From: Kribbella italica
GTDB taxonomy: Bacteria > Actinomycetota > Actinomycetes > Propionibacteriales > Kribbellaceae
DNA: 64,000 bases
NCBI RefSeq assembly: GCF_014205135.1
Contig: NZ_JACHMY010000001.1
Coordinates: 2,356,001-2,420,000 of the forward strand
Direction: 5' to 3'
The notes below the pieces were generated by a model, which had not been told where the DNA came from, did no database searches, and saw nothing but the letters and a program-made list of their open reading frames with translations. Numbering within the stretch: the stretch's first letter is position 1; every line of letters starts with the position of its first letter. Shown piece by piece: positions 27,608-35,656 of this stretch. The position numbers were made by a program, and so were the translations under genes.

Positions 27608-27631
27608 GGCAACATGTTTCCGCATGTTTCC
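27608..27631 (-). promoter_or_regulatory. tandem operator upstream of GH127 gene
   Basis: GGCAACATGTTTCC at 27608-27621 is identical to the operator of the CUT1 operon at 24524-24537, and is followed at once by a second GCATGTTTCC. On the coding strand this reads as two GGAAACATG direct half-sites 10 bp apart. The -10 and -35 elements are not clear. Confidence 0.65.
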
Positions 27632-27693
27632 CATGACGGCTTGCCGAACCGGCTCGATGGCCGGAACAGCAACAAATCCGGGCTTTCGGGGCC

Positions 27694-28884
27694 TCAGCCG
27701 CGCACGAGATCCAGGGCCTGCCGGGCGATCTCCCACTCCTCGTTGGTCGGGATCACCAGCACCGCGACGTCGGCGTCGTCGGTCGACACCAGACCGTCGT
27801 CCGCCGGGTCGGCGTTGCGGACCGGGTCGAGGTGGATCCCGAGCCGCTCGAGCCCCTGGAGGGACGTGGCGCGCACCTCGGCCGAGTGCTGGCCGACGCC
27901 GGCGGTGAAGACGATCGCGTCGACCGTGCCGAGCACGGCGTAGTACGCGCCGACGTACTTCTTGATCCGGTGGCAGTAGACCTCGAAGGCCAGCTGCGCC
28001 TTCGCGTCACCGGAGCCGCGCAGCCGGGACAGCTCGCGGAAGTCGTTCTCGCCGGCCAGGCCTTTCAGCCCCGACTTGGAGTTGAGTGCCTTGTCGATCT
28101 CGTCGATCGACCAGCCGAGCTCGCGCGCCAGGTGGCCGTGGACCGCCGGGTCGAGATCGCCCGAGCGAGTGCCCATCACGAGGCCTTCGAGCGGGGTCAT
28201 GCCCATTGAGGTCTCGACCGACCGGCCGCCTTGGACCGCGGCCGCGGAGCATCCGTTGCCGAGGTGCAGCACGATCAGATTCACCTCGGCGAGGTCGCGG
28301 CCGAGCCGCTGCGCGGCCTGCCCGGCGACGAACGAGTACGACGTCCCGTGGAACCCGTACCGGCGGATGCCGTGCTCCTCCAGCCATTCCGACGGTACGG
28401 CGTACGTGTACGCGTGCGGCGGCAACGTCTGGTGGAACGCCGTGTCGAACACCGCCACCTGCGGCAGGTCCGGGAAGAGCCGGCGCGCGACCTTGATGCC
28501 CTCCAGGTTGGCCGGGTTGTGCAGCGGCGCGAGCGGCACCAGCTCGGTGACCTCGGCCACCAGTGCGTCGTCGATCAGGACCGGCTTGGCGAACTTCGAC
28601 CCGCCGTGGACGACGCGGTGGCCGACGGCCGCGAGCTCCAGGTCGTCGAGCGACGGGCCGTGGGTCTCGAAGGCGTCGATCGCGGCCCGCAACGCATCCT
28701 CGTGCGAGGCGATCGCGTCGGAGTTCTCGGTCTCGCCGTCCGGGCCGCGGTGCGTCTGGTGGCCCCCGGACTCGCCGATGCGCTCGATCAGGCCGTCGGC
28801 GACCGCCTCGCCGGACTCGGCGTGGATCAGGCTGTACTTGAGCGAGGACGAGCCCGCGTTGATCACCAGGACGTAGTCGTTCAT
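27694..28884 (-). CDS. ackA: acetate kinase
   Basis: Acetate kinase converts acetyl phosphate and ADP to acetate and ATP. The 396-aa protein begins DYVLVINAGSSSLKYSL, the phosphate-binding Asn/Ser motif of the family. It carries HRVVHGG, DTAFHQTLP and GFHGTSYSFV, and the signature HLGNGCSAAAVQGGRSVETSMGMTPLEG. Length and order match canonical AckA. Its ATG overlaps the pta stop (ATGA), so the two are translated together as a pta-ackA operon. The 150 nt downstream hold the GH127 promoter region. Confidence 0.97.
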   Translation of the reverse strand: MNDYVLVINAGSSSLKYSLIHAESGEAVADGLIERIGESGGHQTHRGPDGETENSDAIASHEDALRAAIDAFETHGPSLDDLELAAVGHRVVHGGSKFAKPVLIDDALVAEVTELVPLAPLHNPANLEGIKVARRLFPDLPQVAVFDTAFHQTLPPHAYTYAVPSEWLEEHGIRRYGFHGTSYSFVAGQAAQRLGRDLAEVNLIVLHLGNGCSAAAVQGGRSVETSMGMTPLEGLVMGTRSGDLDPAVHGHLARELGWSIDEIDKALNSKSGLKGLAGENDFRELSRLRGSGDAKAQLAFEVYCHRIKKYVGAYYAVLGTVDAIVFTAGVGQHSAEVRATSLQGLERLGIHLDPVRNADPADDGLVSTDDADVAVLVIPTNEEWEIARQALDLVRG

Positions 28885-30962
28885 CGGCTGCCGCCCTGCT
28901 GTGCCTGCAGTGCGGTGATCGCCACTGTGTTGATGATGTCTCGCACGGTCGCTCCCCGGGACAGGTCGTTCACCGGTTTGCGCAGTCCCTGCAGGACCGG
29001 GCCGACCGCGACCGCATTCGCGGAGCGTTGCACGGCCTTGTACGTGTTGTTTCCGGTGTTGAGCTCGGGAAAGATGAAGACCGTCGCGCGACCGGCCACC
29101 GGCGAGTCCGGCAGTTTCGTCCGGGCAACGGCGGCGTCGATCGCCGCGTCGTACTGGATCGGGCCCTCGACGAGCAGCTCGGGCGCGCGCTCGCGCACGA
29201 TGGCGGTTGCCTTCGACACCTTCTCGACGTCGGTGCCGGTGCCGGAGCTGCCGGTGGAGTAGGACAGCATCGCGATCCGCGGTTCGATGCCGAAGGCAAC
29301 GGCGGTCGCGGCCGACGAGATGCCGATGTCGGCCAGCTGCTCGGCGGTCGGGTCCGGGTTGACCGCGCAGTCGCCGTACACGAGCACCTGGTGCTGCAGG
29401 CACATGAAGAAGACCGAGGACACGACGGAGACCCCGGGCACGGTCTTGACGATCTCCAGCGCCGGTCGGATCGTGTGCGCGGTGGTGTGGACCGAACCCG
29501 ACACCATCCCGTCGGCGAGGCCGAGCTGGACCATCATCGTGCCGAAGTACGAGACGTCCTTGACCAGCTCGCGGGCGCGATCGAGATCGACGCCCCGGTG
29601 CTGCCGCAGGCGGTGCAGCTCGGTGGCGAACTGCTCCGCCAGCGGGTCGTTCTCGGGATCGAGGACCTTCGCCGCGGACAGGTCGAGGCCGAGGCCGGCC
29701 GTCTTCGCGCTGATCGCGACCGGATCGCCGAGCAGCGTCAGCTCGGCCACCCCGCGCCGCAGCAGGACGTCGGCCGCCCGGAGGATCCGCTCCTCCTCGC
29801 CCTCCGGGAGCACGATGTGCTTGCGATCGGCAACCGCCGCGTCGATCAGCTGGTGCTCGAACATCAACGGCGTCACCGCATTGCTCCGGGCAACCGCCAG
29901 CTGGTCGAGCAACGCCTGGCTGTCGACGTGCTGCTCGAACAACGCGAGCGCGAGGTCGATCTTGCGCGGCGAGTCCTTGGTGAGCCGGCCCCGGACGGCG
30001 GTCAGCGCCGCCGACGCCGCCTGCGTGTCGAGATCCGTCTCCAGGATCGGCAGCGTGACTCCGAGGCTCTCGATCAGCGTCTGCACCTGGGCGGGCAGCG
30101 TGAACCCGCCGTTCAGCACGATCGTCGAGATCTGCGGGAACGTCCGGGACGCGTGGGCCATCAACACACCGAGCACGACCTCCGGACGGTCCGCCGCCGT
30201 GATCACCGCGGCACCGTCGAACAGGCGGTCGAGCACGTTCGGCATCGTCATCCCGGCGACCAGCAGGCCGGTGACCTCTCGCGTGAGAAGCTCCGGATCA
30301 CCGCTCACCATCCGGCCCGCGATCGGCGCCAGCAGGTCGGCCGGGGTCGGTTGACTGAGCACCGACTCCTCCGGCAGCGCGTACGCCGGTACGCCGACGA
30401 CGGCGAGCGCCTCGGCGACCTGGCCGAGGCTCTGCGGGTCGGCCCGGTTCACGACCACCGCGGCGAGCGCGCCGTGGTTGGCCGTCAGCTCGGCGACCGA
30501 CAGTTCCGCGATGGCCTGCAGATCGTCGAGCGTCCGCCGGAAGCCGTTGAGGACCAGCAGCACCGGCGTACCGAGGTTCGCCGCGATCTTCGCGTTGTAG
30601 GAGAACTCGGTCGGCGTACCGACATCGGTGTAGTCGCTGCCGACCACGAGCACGGCGTCCGCCCGCTCGGCCACGGCGTGGTACCGCCGGACGATCACGT
30701 CCAGCGCGGCCTCGGGATCGTCGTGCACCTCGTCGTACGTGACGCCGACGCAGTCCTCGTACGCCAGGTCGACGGCGTCGTGCGAAATCAGCAGGTCGAG
30801 CACGTAGTCGCGCCCACCGTGCCGATCGGTGTCGGGCCGGACGATCGGCCGGAACACGGCGACCCGCCCCACCCGCCGCGACAGCTGCTGCAACACTCCG
30901 AGCGCCACCGTCGATTTCCCGGTCGAGCCTTCGACGGACGCGACGTACACGCTGCTCCCCAT
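28881..30962 (-). CDS. pta: phosphate acetyltransferase
   Basis: Pta interconverts acetyl-CoA and acetyl phosphate. The 693-aa protein is the long form: an N-terminal P-loop-like domain (VASVEGSTGKSTVALGV near residues 8-24), a middle DRTGG domain and the C-terminal catalytic PTA_PTB domain (DRKHIVLPEGEEERILRAA, then DGMVSGSVHTTAHTIRPALEI and PELNTGNNTYKAVQRSA). TAGGGT lies 7 nt before the ATG with no ribosome site, suggesting a leaderless transcript. ackA follows with a 4-nt overlap. Only 9 nt separate this start from the end of the SDR gene upstream on the same strand, so some read-through is likely. Confidence 0.97.
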   Translation of the reverse strand: MGSSVYVASVEGSTGKSTVALGVLQQLSRRVGRVAVFRPIVRPDTDRHGGRDYVLDLLISHDAVDLAYEDCVGVTYDEVHDDPEAALDVIVRRYHAVAERADAVLVVGSDYTDVGTPTEFSYNAKIAANLGTPVLLVLNGFRRTLDDLQAIAELSVAELTANHGALAAVVVNRADPQSLGQVAEALAVVGVPAYALPEESVLSQPTPADLLAPIAGRMVSGDPELLTREVTGLLVAGMTMPNVLDRLFDGAAVITAADRPEVVLGVLMAHASRTFPQISTIVLNGGFTLPAQVQTLIESLGVTLPILETDLDTQAASAALTAVRGRLTKDSPRKIDLALALFEQHVDSQALLDQLAVARSNAVTPLMFEHQLIDAAVADRKHIVLPEGEEERILRAADVLLRRGVAELTLLGDPVAISAKTAGLGLDLSAAKVLDPENDPLAEQFATELHRLRQHRGVDLDRARELVKDVSYFGTMMVQLGLADGMVSGSVHTTAHTIRPALEIVKTVPGVSVVSSVFFMCLQHQVLVYGDCAVNPDPTAEQLADIGISSAATAVAFGIEPRIAMLSYSTGSSGTGTDVEKVSKATAIVRERAPELLVEGPIQYDAAIDAAVARTKLPDSPVAGRATVFIFPELNTGNNTYKAVQRSANAVAVGPVLQGLRKPVNDLSRGATVRDIINTVAITALQAQQGGSR

Positions 30963-30971
30963 GGGGGAACC

Positions 30972-31901
30972 CTATCCAGTCTCCCGACCACAGTCCCCTG
31001 TCAGCTCGACGGAGGCCGTCCAGAGGCACTCGGCCAGGGCCGGGTCGAGCGCCCACTCCTTGACGCCGTGCGGGTGGTCGGCGAGTTCGGCGTCGTTCCC
31101 CACGGTGTACGCCTCCTGGGCGTCGTCGAGGTAGTGACCGCCGGTGCGGGCGAACTCCGGAGCGACGGCGGCGACGATGCTCGTCGCGGCGCCCTGCGCG
31201 ACGGTCTTGTACGCGAAGACGCCGGCCGCCTCGGCCGCCGCCAGCGACTCCCGCTGCGCGGTGGTGAAGTTCCGCTGCAGTCCGGTCGCCACGCCACCGG
31301 GGTTCACGGCGTTCGCGACGATGCCGTCGCCCGCCCACCGGCGGGTCGCCTCGACGGCGAACAGGGAGTTGGCCGTCTTCGACTGCGCGTAGGCGAGCTG
31401 AGGGTCGTAGGTACGGCGTACGAAGTGCAGGTCGTCGAAGTCGACTGCCGAGCGCATGTGGGCCGTGGAGCTGACCGCGACGATCCGCGACTCGCCGCGA
31501 TCCGCCGCTCCGCGGGCCAGCGCGTCGTGCAGACCGGTCGCGAGCGCGAAGTGCCCGAGGTGGTTCGTCGCGAACTGCAGCTCCCAGCCTTCCGCCGTCC
31601 GCTCGAGGCCGCCGGTGACCAGGCCCGCATTGTTGACCAGCAGATGCAGCGGGCCGTCCCAGGTCTCGACGAACCGCCGGACCGACGCGCGGTCGGCGAG
31701 ATCGAGCCTCTTTCCCGTGGAGGGCGCCGGGGTTCTTACTGCGAGGGTCACCTGGGCGCCCGCGGCGGCCAGCGCGCGGGCCGTCTCGGCACCGATGCCT
31801 GAGGACGCGCCGGTCACGATCGCGCGAAGGCCGCGGAGGTCGACTCCCTCCAGGACGTCGTCCGCCGTGCTGGAGGCTGTGAACGGTGTGGTGATCAGCA
31901 T
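30972..31901 (-). CDS. SDR-family oxidoreductase (retinol dehydrogenase/WWOX-like)
   Basis: The 309-aa enzyme has TGASSGIG, NNAG (LLVNNAGLVTGG) and a catalytic Tyr-x3-Lys in AYAQSKTANSLF, with NLGHFAL-like ATNHLGHFALATGLHD between them. This arrangement is typical of the extended retinol-dehydrogenase-like SDRs found next to TetR regulators in actinobacteria. The ATG at 31901 or a GTG three codons upstream could serve as start. The gene is divergent from a TetR regulator, with a palindrome overlapping both promoters. Substrate is unknown. pta follows 9 nt downstream on the same strand. Confidence 0.88.
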   Translation of the reverse strand: MLITTPFTASSTADDVLEGVDLRGLRAIVTGASSGIGAETARALAAAGAQVTLAVRTPAPSTGKRLDLADRASVRRFVETWDGPLHLLVNNAGLVTGGLERTAEGWELQFATNHLGHFALATGLHDALARGAADRGESRIVAVSSTAHMRSAVDFDDLHFVRRTYDPQLAYAQSKTANSLFAVEATRRWAGDGIVANAVNPGGVATGLQRNFTTAQRESLAAAEAAGVFAYKTVAQGAATSIVAAVAPEFARTGGHYLDDAQEAYTVGNDAELADHPHGVKEWALDPALAECLWTASVELTGDCGRETG

Positions 31902-31908
31902 GGATTTC

Positions 31909-31938
31909 ACTATACGAACTAGACTCAAGTTGTATAGT
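31909..31938. promoter_or_regulatory. TetR operator overlapping both divergent -10 boxes
   Basis: ACTATAC (31909-31915) and GTATAGT (31932-31938) are perfect 7-bp arms at the ends of a 30-bp element. TATAGT on the plus strand lies 8 nt before the tetR ATG, and the same hexamer on the minus strand faces the SDR start, so the operator contains both -10 boxes. Confidence 0.65.
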
Positions 31939-31946
31939 TGGTTTCC

Positions 31947-32495
31947 ATGGAGCAATCGGAGGCCGGACGGCGCGACGTCGTTCTCGAGTCGGCGCTGGAC
32001 ACGTTCACGCGGTTCGGCTACCGCAAGACCTCGATGGAGGAGGTGGCGCGGCAGGCCCGGATCTCCCGGCCGGGTCTGTACTTCCTGTTCGCGTCGAAGG
32101 AAGCCTTGTTCCGGGAGGCTGTCACGCGAGCGCTGGAGCTGGACCTCGCCGCGGCCGAAGAGATCCTGGCCGCGACCGACCGGCCCCTGCAGCGGCGGCT
32201 GGTCGACGCGTTCGACCAGTGGACCGGGCGCTACCTCGGGCCGATAAAGCGAGACCTCGCCGGCGTCGTCGACGAGCATCCGGAGTTGCTCGGGGCAATC
32301 GTCGAGACCGCGCCAAAGCGGTTCGAGAAGCTGGTCACGGACGCGATCGCCGCCGTCTCGGGCACGGAGTCGGCCCGCCAGGTGGCGCAGACGCTGATCA
32401 GCGCGTCGGTCGGACTGAAGTACCAGGTGCGGACGCGATCGGCGTACCGGAAACGGCTCGCCGTCGCGGTCGAGCTGCTCACCGGCTCTCTTTGA
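31947..32495 (+). CDS. TetR-family transcriptional regulator
   Basis: The 182-aa protein has a TetR_N domain at residues 10-56 (TFTRFGYRKTSMEEVARQARISRPGLYFLFASKEALF) and a helical C-terminal domain of the TetR_C type. The ATG at 31947 fits a leaderless transcript from TATAGT. It is divergent from an SDR gene, with an operator-like palindrome between. The last seven codons (ELLTGSL and stop) lie inside the first copy of an 86-bp tandem repeat derived from the end of the neighbouring XRE gene, so the natural C-terminus may have been altered by that rearrangement (inference). Confidence 0.9.
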   Translation: MEQSEAGRRDVVLESALDTFTRFGYRKTSMEEVARQARISRPGLYFLFASKEALFREAVTRALELDLAAAEEILAATDRPLQRRLVDAFDQWTGRYLGPIKRDLAGVVDEHPELLGAIVETAPKRFEKLVTDAIAAVSGTESARQVAQTLISASVGLKYQVRTRSAYRKRLAVAVELLTGSL

Positions 32496-32731
32496 CGCCT
32501 TCGGCTCCGAGGACGTTCAGCAGAGCGAGTGCCTCGGAGTCGCGGAAGCCGGCGGGCGTGCTGCCCACCGGCTCTCCCTGACGCCTTCGGCTCCGAGGAC
32601 GTTCAGCAGGGCGAGCGCCTCGACGTCCCGGGAGCCGGCGGGCGTGCTGCTCACCGGCTCTCCTTGACGCCTTCGGCTCCGAGGACGTTCAGCAGGGCGA
32701 GTGCCTCGGCGTCCCGGGAGCCGGCGGGCGC
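32474..32731. repeat. three tandem copies of an 86-bp unit
   Basis: Units at 32474-32559, 32560-32645 and 32646-32731 are about 93-95% identical by eye. The third is the real 3' end of the XRE regulator gene, about 26 codons plus stop. The first two are untranslated copies of it, and the first also supplies the stop of the converging tetR gene. The period is not a multiple of three. Confidence 0.9.
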
Positions 32732-33490
32732 GCTGTAGAGGACGAGGTGCTGGTCGCGGTCGGTGAGGTCCATCGAGTCGCAGTCGACGGTGACGTCGCC
32801 GACGGCCGGGTGGTGGAACGTCTTGGTGAGCATCTGCGGGGCCTGGACGTCGTGCCGTTCCCAGAGGCGGGCGAACTCGGGACTGCCGTCGCGGAGCTCG
32901 TCGACGAGGCCGGTGACCTCGGGGTCCGACGGATAGCGGGCGACGGTCGAGCGGAGGTGCATCACGACGTGGTGGCGGAACTCGGCGGCGTCGGACACGC
33001 CGTAGAGGGTCGCGGGCCCGAGGAAGGCCCGGCGGGCGAGATTGCGGTCGGTCGGGGCGAGCTCGGCGAAGTCCTCCATCAGCGCGGCCGCAAGGTCGTT
33101 CCAGGCGAGCACCTCGAAGGCGGCCGAAGTGACGAAAGCGGCGGTCTGCGGCAGGCGCTCGATCAGGGCAAGGATGCTCGGGCGGACATCGCGGCGGTGC
33201 AGGCCGCTGCGGCTGGGCGCCGTACCGGCGAGGACGTGCAGGTGGTCGGACTCGGCGTCGGTGAGCCGCAACGCGGTGGCGATCCCGGCGAGGACCTCAC
33301 CCGAGGGGCGCGGGGCGCGGCCCTGTTCGAGGCGGACGTAGTACTCGGTGGAGATGTGCGCGAGGACGGCGACCTCTTCGCGGCGCAGCCCCGGTGTCCG
33401 GCGGCGCGCACCCGACGGGAGGCCGACGTCCTCCGGGTGGAGGCGTTCGCGGCGGGTGCGGAGGAAGGCCCCGAGCTCCTGCTTGTCCAT
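32651..33490 (-). CDS. XRE-family regulator with MmyB-like ligand domain
   Basis: The 279-aa protein has an XRE helix-turn-helix at residues about 8-75 (LGAFLRTRRERLHPEDVG, then TPGLRREEVAVLAHISTEYYVRLEQGR). The C-terminal MmyB-like PAS-type domain has the pattern NLARRAFL and LRSTVARYPSDPEVTGLVDELRDGSPEFARLWERHDV, which in relatives binds a fatty-acid-like ligand. The ATG at 33490 is preferred to a longer frame that enters the divergent promoter. It is divergent from an SDR gene 86 nt away, the standard layout for this family in actinobacteria, so it likely represses that gene. Its last 26 codons are the source of an 86-bp triplication. Confidence 0.9.
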   Translation of the reverse strand: MDKQELGAFLRTRRERLHPEDVGLPSGARRRTPGLRREEVAVLAHISTEYYVRLEQGRAPRPSGEVLAGIATALRLTDAESDHLHVLAGTAPSRSGLHRRDVRPSILALIERLPQTAAFVTSAAFEVLAWNDLAAALMEDFAELAPTDRNLARRAFLGPATLYGVSDAAEFRHHVVMHLRSTVARYPSDPEVTGLVDELRDGSPEFARLWERHDVQAPQMLTKTFHHPAVGDVTVDCDSMDLTDRDQHLVLYSAPAGSRDAEALALLNVLGAEGVKESR

Positions 33491-33576
33491 GTCCCCAGTC
33501 TGCCCGGCGTACGGCGGTGGAGCCTGGTACAGCCTGTGCCTGTCTGGGGTCCGCGGGCCGCACGACAGTTGTTGGC

Positions 33577-34359
33577 ATGACGACAAACACCAACGCACCC
33601 ATCGGCCTGCTGACCGGCAAGGTCGTGTTCATCACCGGCGCCAGCCGGGGCATCGGGGCGGCCGCCGCTCGGCTCTTCGCCGCCGAAGGCGCCGCTGTTG
33701 TGCTCGCGTCCCGTGGCATCGAGGCTCTGGAGAAGCTCGTGGGCGAGATCCGCGCCGACGGCGGTGTCGCGGACGCCGTACAGATCGACCTCGCGGACCG
33801 CGCGAGCGTCCGGGCCGCGGTCGCCCGGGTCGAGGAGCTGCACGGGCGCCTCGACGGCGCGTTCAACAACGGCGCGGCGATCCAGACGGCGCCCGGCCCG
33901 CTCGACACGACCACCGACGAGGACATCGAGGAGCAGTTCGCGGTGAACTTCCGCGCGCACTGGACCGCGATGAACGCCGAGGCGGCACTCATGCGCCAGG
34001 GCTCCGGCGGCGCGATCGTCAACACGTCGAGCATCGGCAGCCGCCGGGCCAATCCGGCGCTTCCGGCGTACGGCGCGATGAAGCGCGCGCTGAACAGCAT
34101 CACCGAGACCGCCGCCGTCACCTGGGCACCCCACGGCATCCGCGTCAACGGCATCACCCCCGGCGGCACCGCCACCGAAATGATCGACACCTGGGAGGCG
34201 ACCACACCCGGCGTCGTCGACCGGATCATGGCGTCCACCCCACTCGGCCGAATGGCCGAACCACGCGAAATCGCCGAACTCGCCGCCTGGCTCCTCAGCG
34301 ACCGCGCCTCGATCGTCACCGGCGCCATCATCCCCGCCGACGGCGGCGCGGGGGCTTGA
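33577..34359 (+). CDS. SDR-family oxidoreductase (glucose/ribitol-type)
   Basis: The 260-aa classical SDR has TGASRGIG at residues about 20-27. A variant Asn motif FNNGAAIQ replaces the more usual NNAG, followed by a catalytic Ser in NTSSIGS and Y-x3-K in AYGAMKRAL. The C-terminus PLGRMAEPREIAELAAWLLSDRASIVTGAIIPADGG is typical of the family. It is divergent from the XRE/MmyB regulator, and the 86-nt gap contains CCTG repeats around 33530-33545 that may be the regulator site. Substrate is unknown. A repeat-filled non-coding stretch follows its stop. Confidence 0.88.
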   Translation: MTTNTNAPIGLLTGKVVFITGASRGIGAAAARLFAAEGAAVVLASRGIEALEKLVGEIRADGGVADAVQIDLADRASVRAAVARVEELHGRLDGAFNNGAAIQTAPGPLDTTTDEDIEEQFAVNFRAHWTAMNAEAALMRQGSGGAIVNTSSIGSRRANPALPAYGAMKRALNSITETAAVTWAPHGIRVNGITPGGTATEMIDTWEATTPGVVDRIMASTPLGRMAEPREIAELAAWLLSDRASIVTGAIIPADGGAGA

Positions 34360-34970
34360 GCAGGTTGGCCGCCCGGTGGCGGTCCTGAATCTGCCGTCCG
34401 CCCTGGGCGACGGTGCAGCGCGCCGCCCCGGACGACGGGGCAGTACGCCGCCCCGGACGACGGGGCAGTACGCCGCCCCGGACGACGGGGCAGCGCGCCG
34501 TCCCGGGCGACGCCGGTGCCTGAGCCAGCCGCTTGTCCCGGGCGGCGCCGTCGCCTGAGTCGGCGGGCCGTCCAGGGCAGCGGTGCCCGAATCAGCGGGC
34601 GGTCCAGGGCGGCAAGTGCCCGGATCAGCCAGCCGTCCCGAGCCGCGCCGGCGCCTGAGCAGGCAGCTCGCCCCGGGCGGCGCCGGCGCTTGAGCCGGTC
34701 GGCCGCCCGGCGGCGGTTCTGAATCTGCGGGCCGCCCTGGGCGGCGGCGCGGGCCGGCCCGGACGGCGGTGCAGCGGGCCGTCCAAGGCGGCGCCGGTGC
34801 CTGAGCCAGCCGCTTGTCCCGGGCGGCGCCGGCGCCTGAGTCGGCGGGCCGTCCAGGGCAGCGGTGCCTGAATCAGCTGACCGTCGAGGGCGGCAAGTGC
34901 CTGGACCAGCCGGCCGTCCCGGGCCGCGCCGGCGCCTGAGTCGGGCGGGCGTGCCGGCCGAGGGGTGGCG
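34355..34970. repeat. non-coding GC-rich minisatellite region
   Basis: The 611 bp between the SDR and RDD genes are built from repeats and contain no supportable gene. About a dozen degenerate units of 33-35 bp share the theme CTGARTC, GGCCGTCC, GGGCGGCGCC. A long segment recurs: 34511-34596 and 34792-34877 are almost identical over 86 bp, and 34355-34415 resembles 34689-34750. Four units of exactly 25 bp occupy 34416-34515. Repeated frames are broken by TGA in nearly every unit. Confidence 0.85.
34416..34515. repeat. four tandem 25-bp units
   Basis: Units start at 34416, 34441, 34466 and 34491. The second and third are identical and the outer two differ at a few bases. Each contains CCCCGGACGACGGGG or a variant, a self-complementary stretch that can form a short hairpin. 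Confidence 0.9.
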
Positions 34971-35483
34971 TCAGGCGGATGCTTCGGCTGTTTGGAGGCG
35001 GTGGGTGGCGTCGATGTCCTGGCTGCGGCGGCGCAGCGAGCCGGGTGGTGAACCGGTGCCGCCGCCGAGAGCGCCGATCAGCATGATGACGATCAAGAAC
35101 GGCAGGAGCACGACGCGCACCAGCATGGCCCACGGTGCGCTGAAACCCAGGCGGCCGCCGTCCTTCAGCCGGATCAGCCGCGTGCCGGTCAGCAGGGCGC
35201 CCAGCGATCGGCCGTTGCCGTAGAACACGCCGTACAGCAACGGGACCGCGGGGATCAGCACGATCACACCCAGCCCGACCATCGCGTCGTCGATTGTCGA
35301 CACCGAGACCAGGACGACGATTCCGATGAACACACAGACCGCGCACACCAGGACGTCCACCAACCAGGCCGCCGCCATCGGCCACTGCCCCGCGCGGACG
35401 TACCGCTGCCCGTTCCCGAGCGGCTCCACCCGCTTGGCGACGTCCGGCCCGAGGACGTCCACAAGATCCACAGGTCTGCTCAT
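34971..35483 (-). CDS. RDD-family membrane protein
   Basis: The 170-aa protein has a short cytoplasmic N-terminus (VDLVDVLGPDVAKRVEPLGNGQRYVRAGQWPMAAAWLVDVLV), in which the family Arg-Asp-Asp motif is replaced by AAAWLVDVL. Two hydrophobic segments around residues 45-68 and 75-95, the conserved GRSLGALLTGTRLIRLKDG loop and a final membrane segment near 135-152 follow. RDD proteins are small membrane proteins of mostly unknown role, sometimes linked to ion transport. The ATG at 35483 is chosen because the longer frame has no family similarity before it. TACGGT lies 8 nt upstream on the minus strand, consistent with leaderless expression. Confidence 0.8.
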   Translation of the reverse strand: MSRPVDLVDVLGPDVAKRVEPLGNGQRYVRAGQWPMAAAWLVDVLVCAVCVFIGIVVLVSVSTIDDAMVGLGVIVLIPAVPLLYGVFYGNGRSLGALLTGTRLIRLKDGGRLGFSAPWAMLVRVVLLPFLIVIMLIGALGGGTGSPPGSLRRRSQDIDATHRLQTAEASA

Positions 35484-35518
35484 GCAGCGAGACCGTACAG
35501 GTTCACAATGCGGAAGAA

Positions 35519-35537
35519 AGTACGGGAGAAGTACGGG
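35519..35537 (+). promoter_or_regulatory. 11-bp-period direct repeats, candidate SARP site
   Basis: AGTACGGG occurs at 35519-35526 and 35530-35537, exactly 11 bp apart. SARP regulators are known to bind direct heptamer repeats with one-helical-turn spacing near -35 regions. The site lies between the RDD gene and the SARP gene, about 120 nt before the latter. A third, weaker copy may start at 35541. Confidence 0.4.
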
Positions 35538-35643
35538 CAGAGCGACGATCGGCCGGCCTCCTACAGTGCTCTCCAGGGACCGACTGTTGCTCAGCGCAAG
35601 CATCTGAACGCTGGACAACGGCTCGGTGACCTGTCGATGTCAG

Positions 35644-35649
35644 TAGACT
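35644..35649 (+). promoter_or_regulatory. -10 box for leaderless SARP gene
   Basis: TAGACT lies 7 nt before the GTG at 35657 and there is no ribosome-binding site. The same arrangement is seen before several other genes in the window. Confidence 0.5.
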
Positions 35650-35656
35650 GCGCACC

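Noticed and set aside
27585..27693. Small gene between ackA and GH127
   Set aside because: Short frames here have no ribosome site or coding bias; the region is explained by the operator and ackA downstream sequence.
30972..30980. pta cotranscribed strictly as part of the SDR operon
   Set aside because: The gap is 9 nt, but pta has its own TAGGGT -10 box next to the start, so an independent leaderless promoter is more likely than strict cotranscription.
29028..31802. A 924-residue plus-strand open frame opposite pta
   Set aside because: Shadow of pta and the SDR; no family pattern, and pta is canonical on the other strand.
34355..34970. CRISPR array
   Set aside because: The 25-bp and 34-bp units are tandem or degenerate with no unique spacers of constant length, and no cas genes lie nearby.
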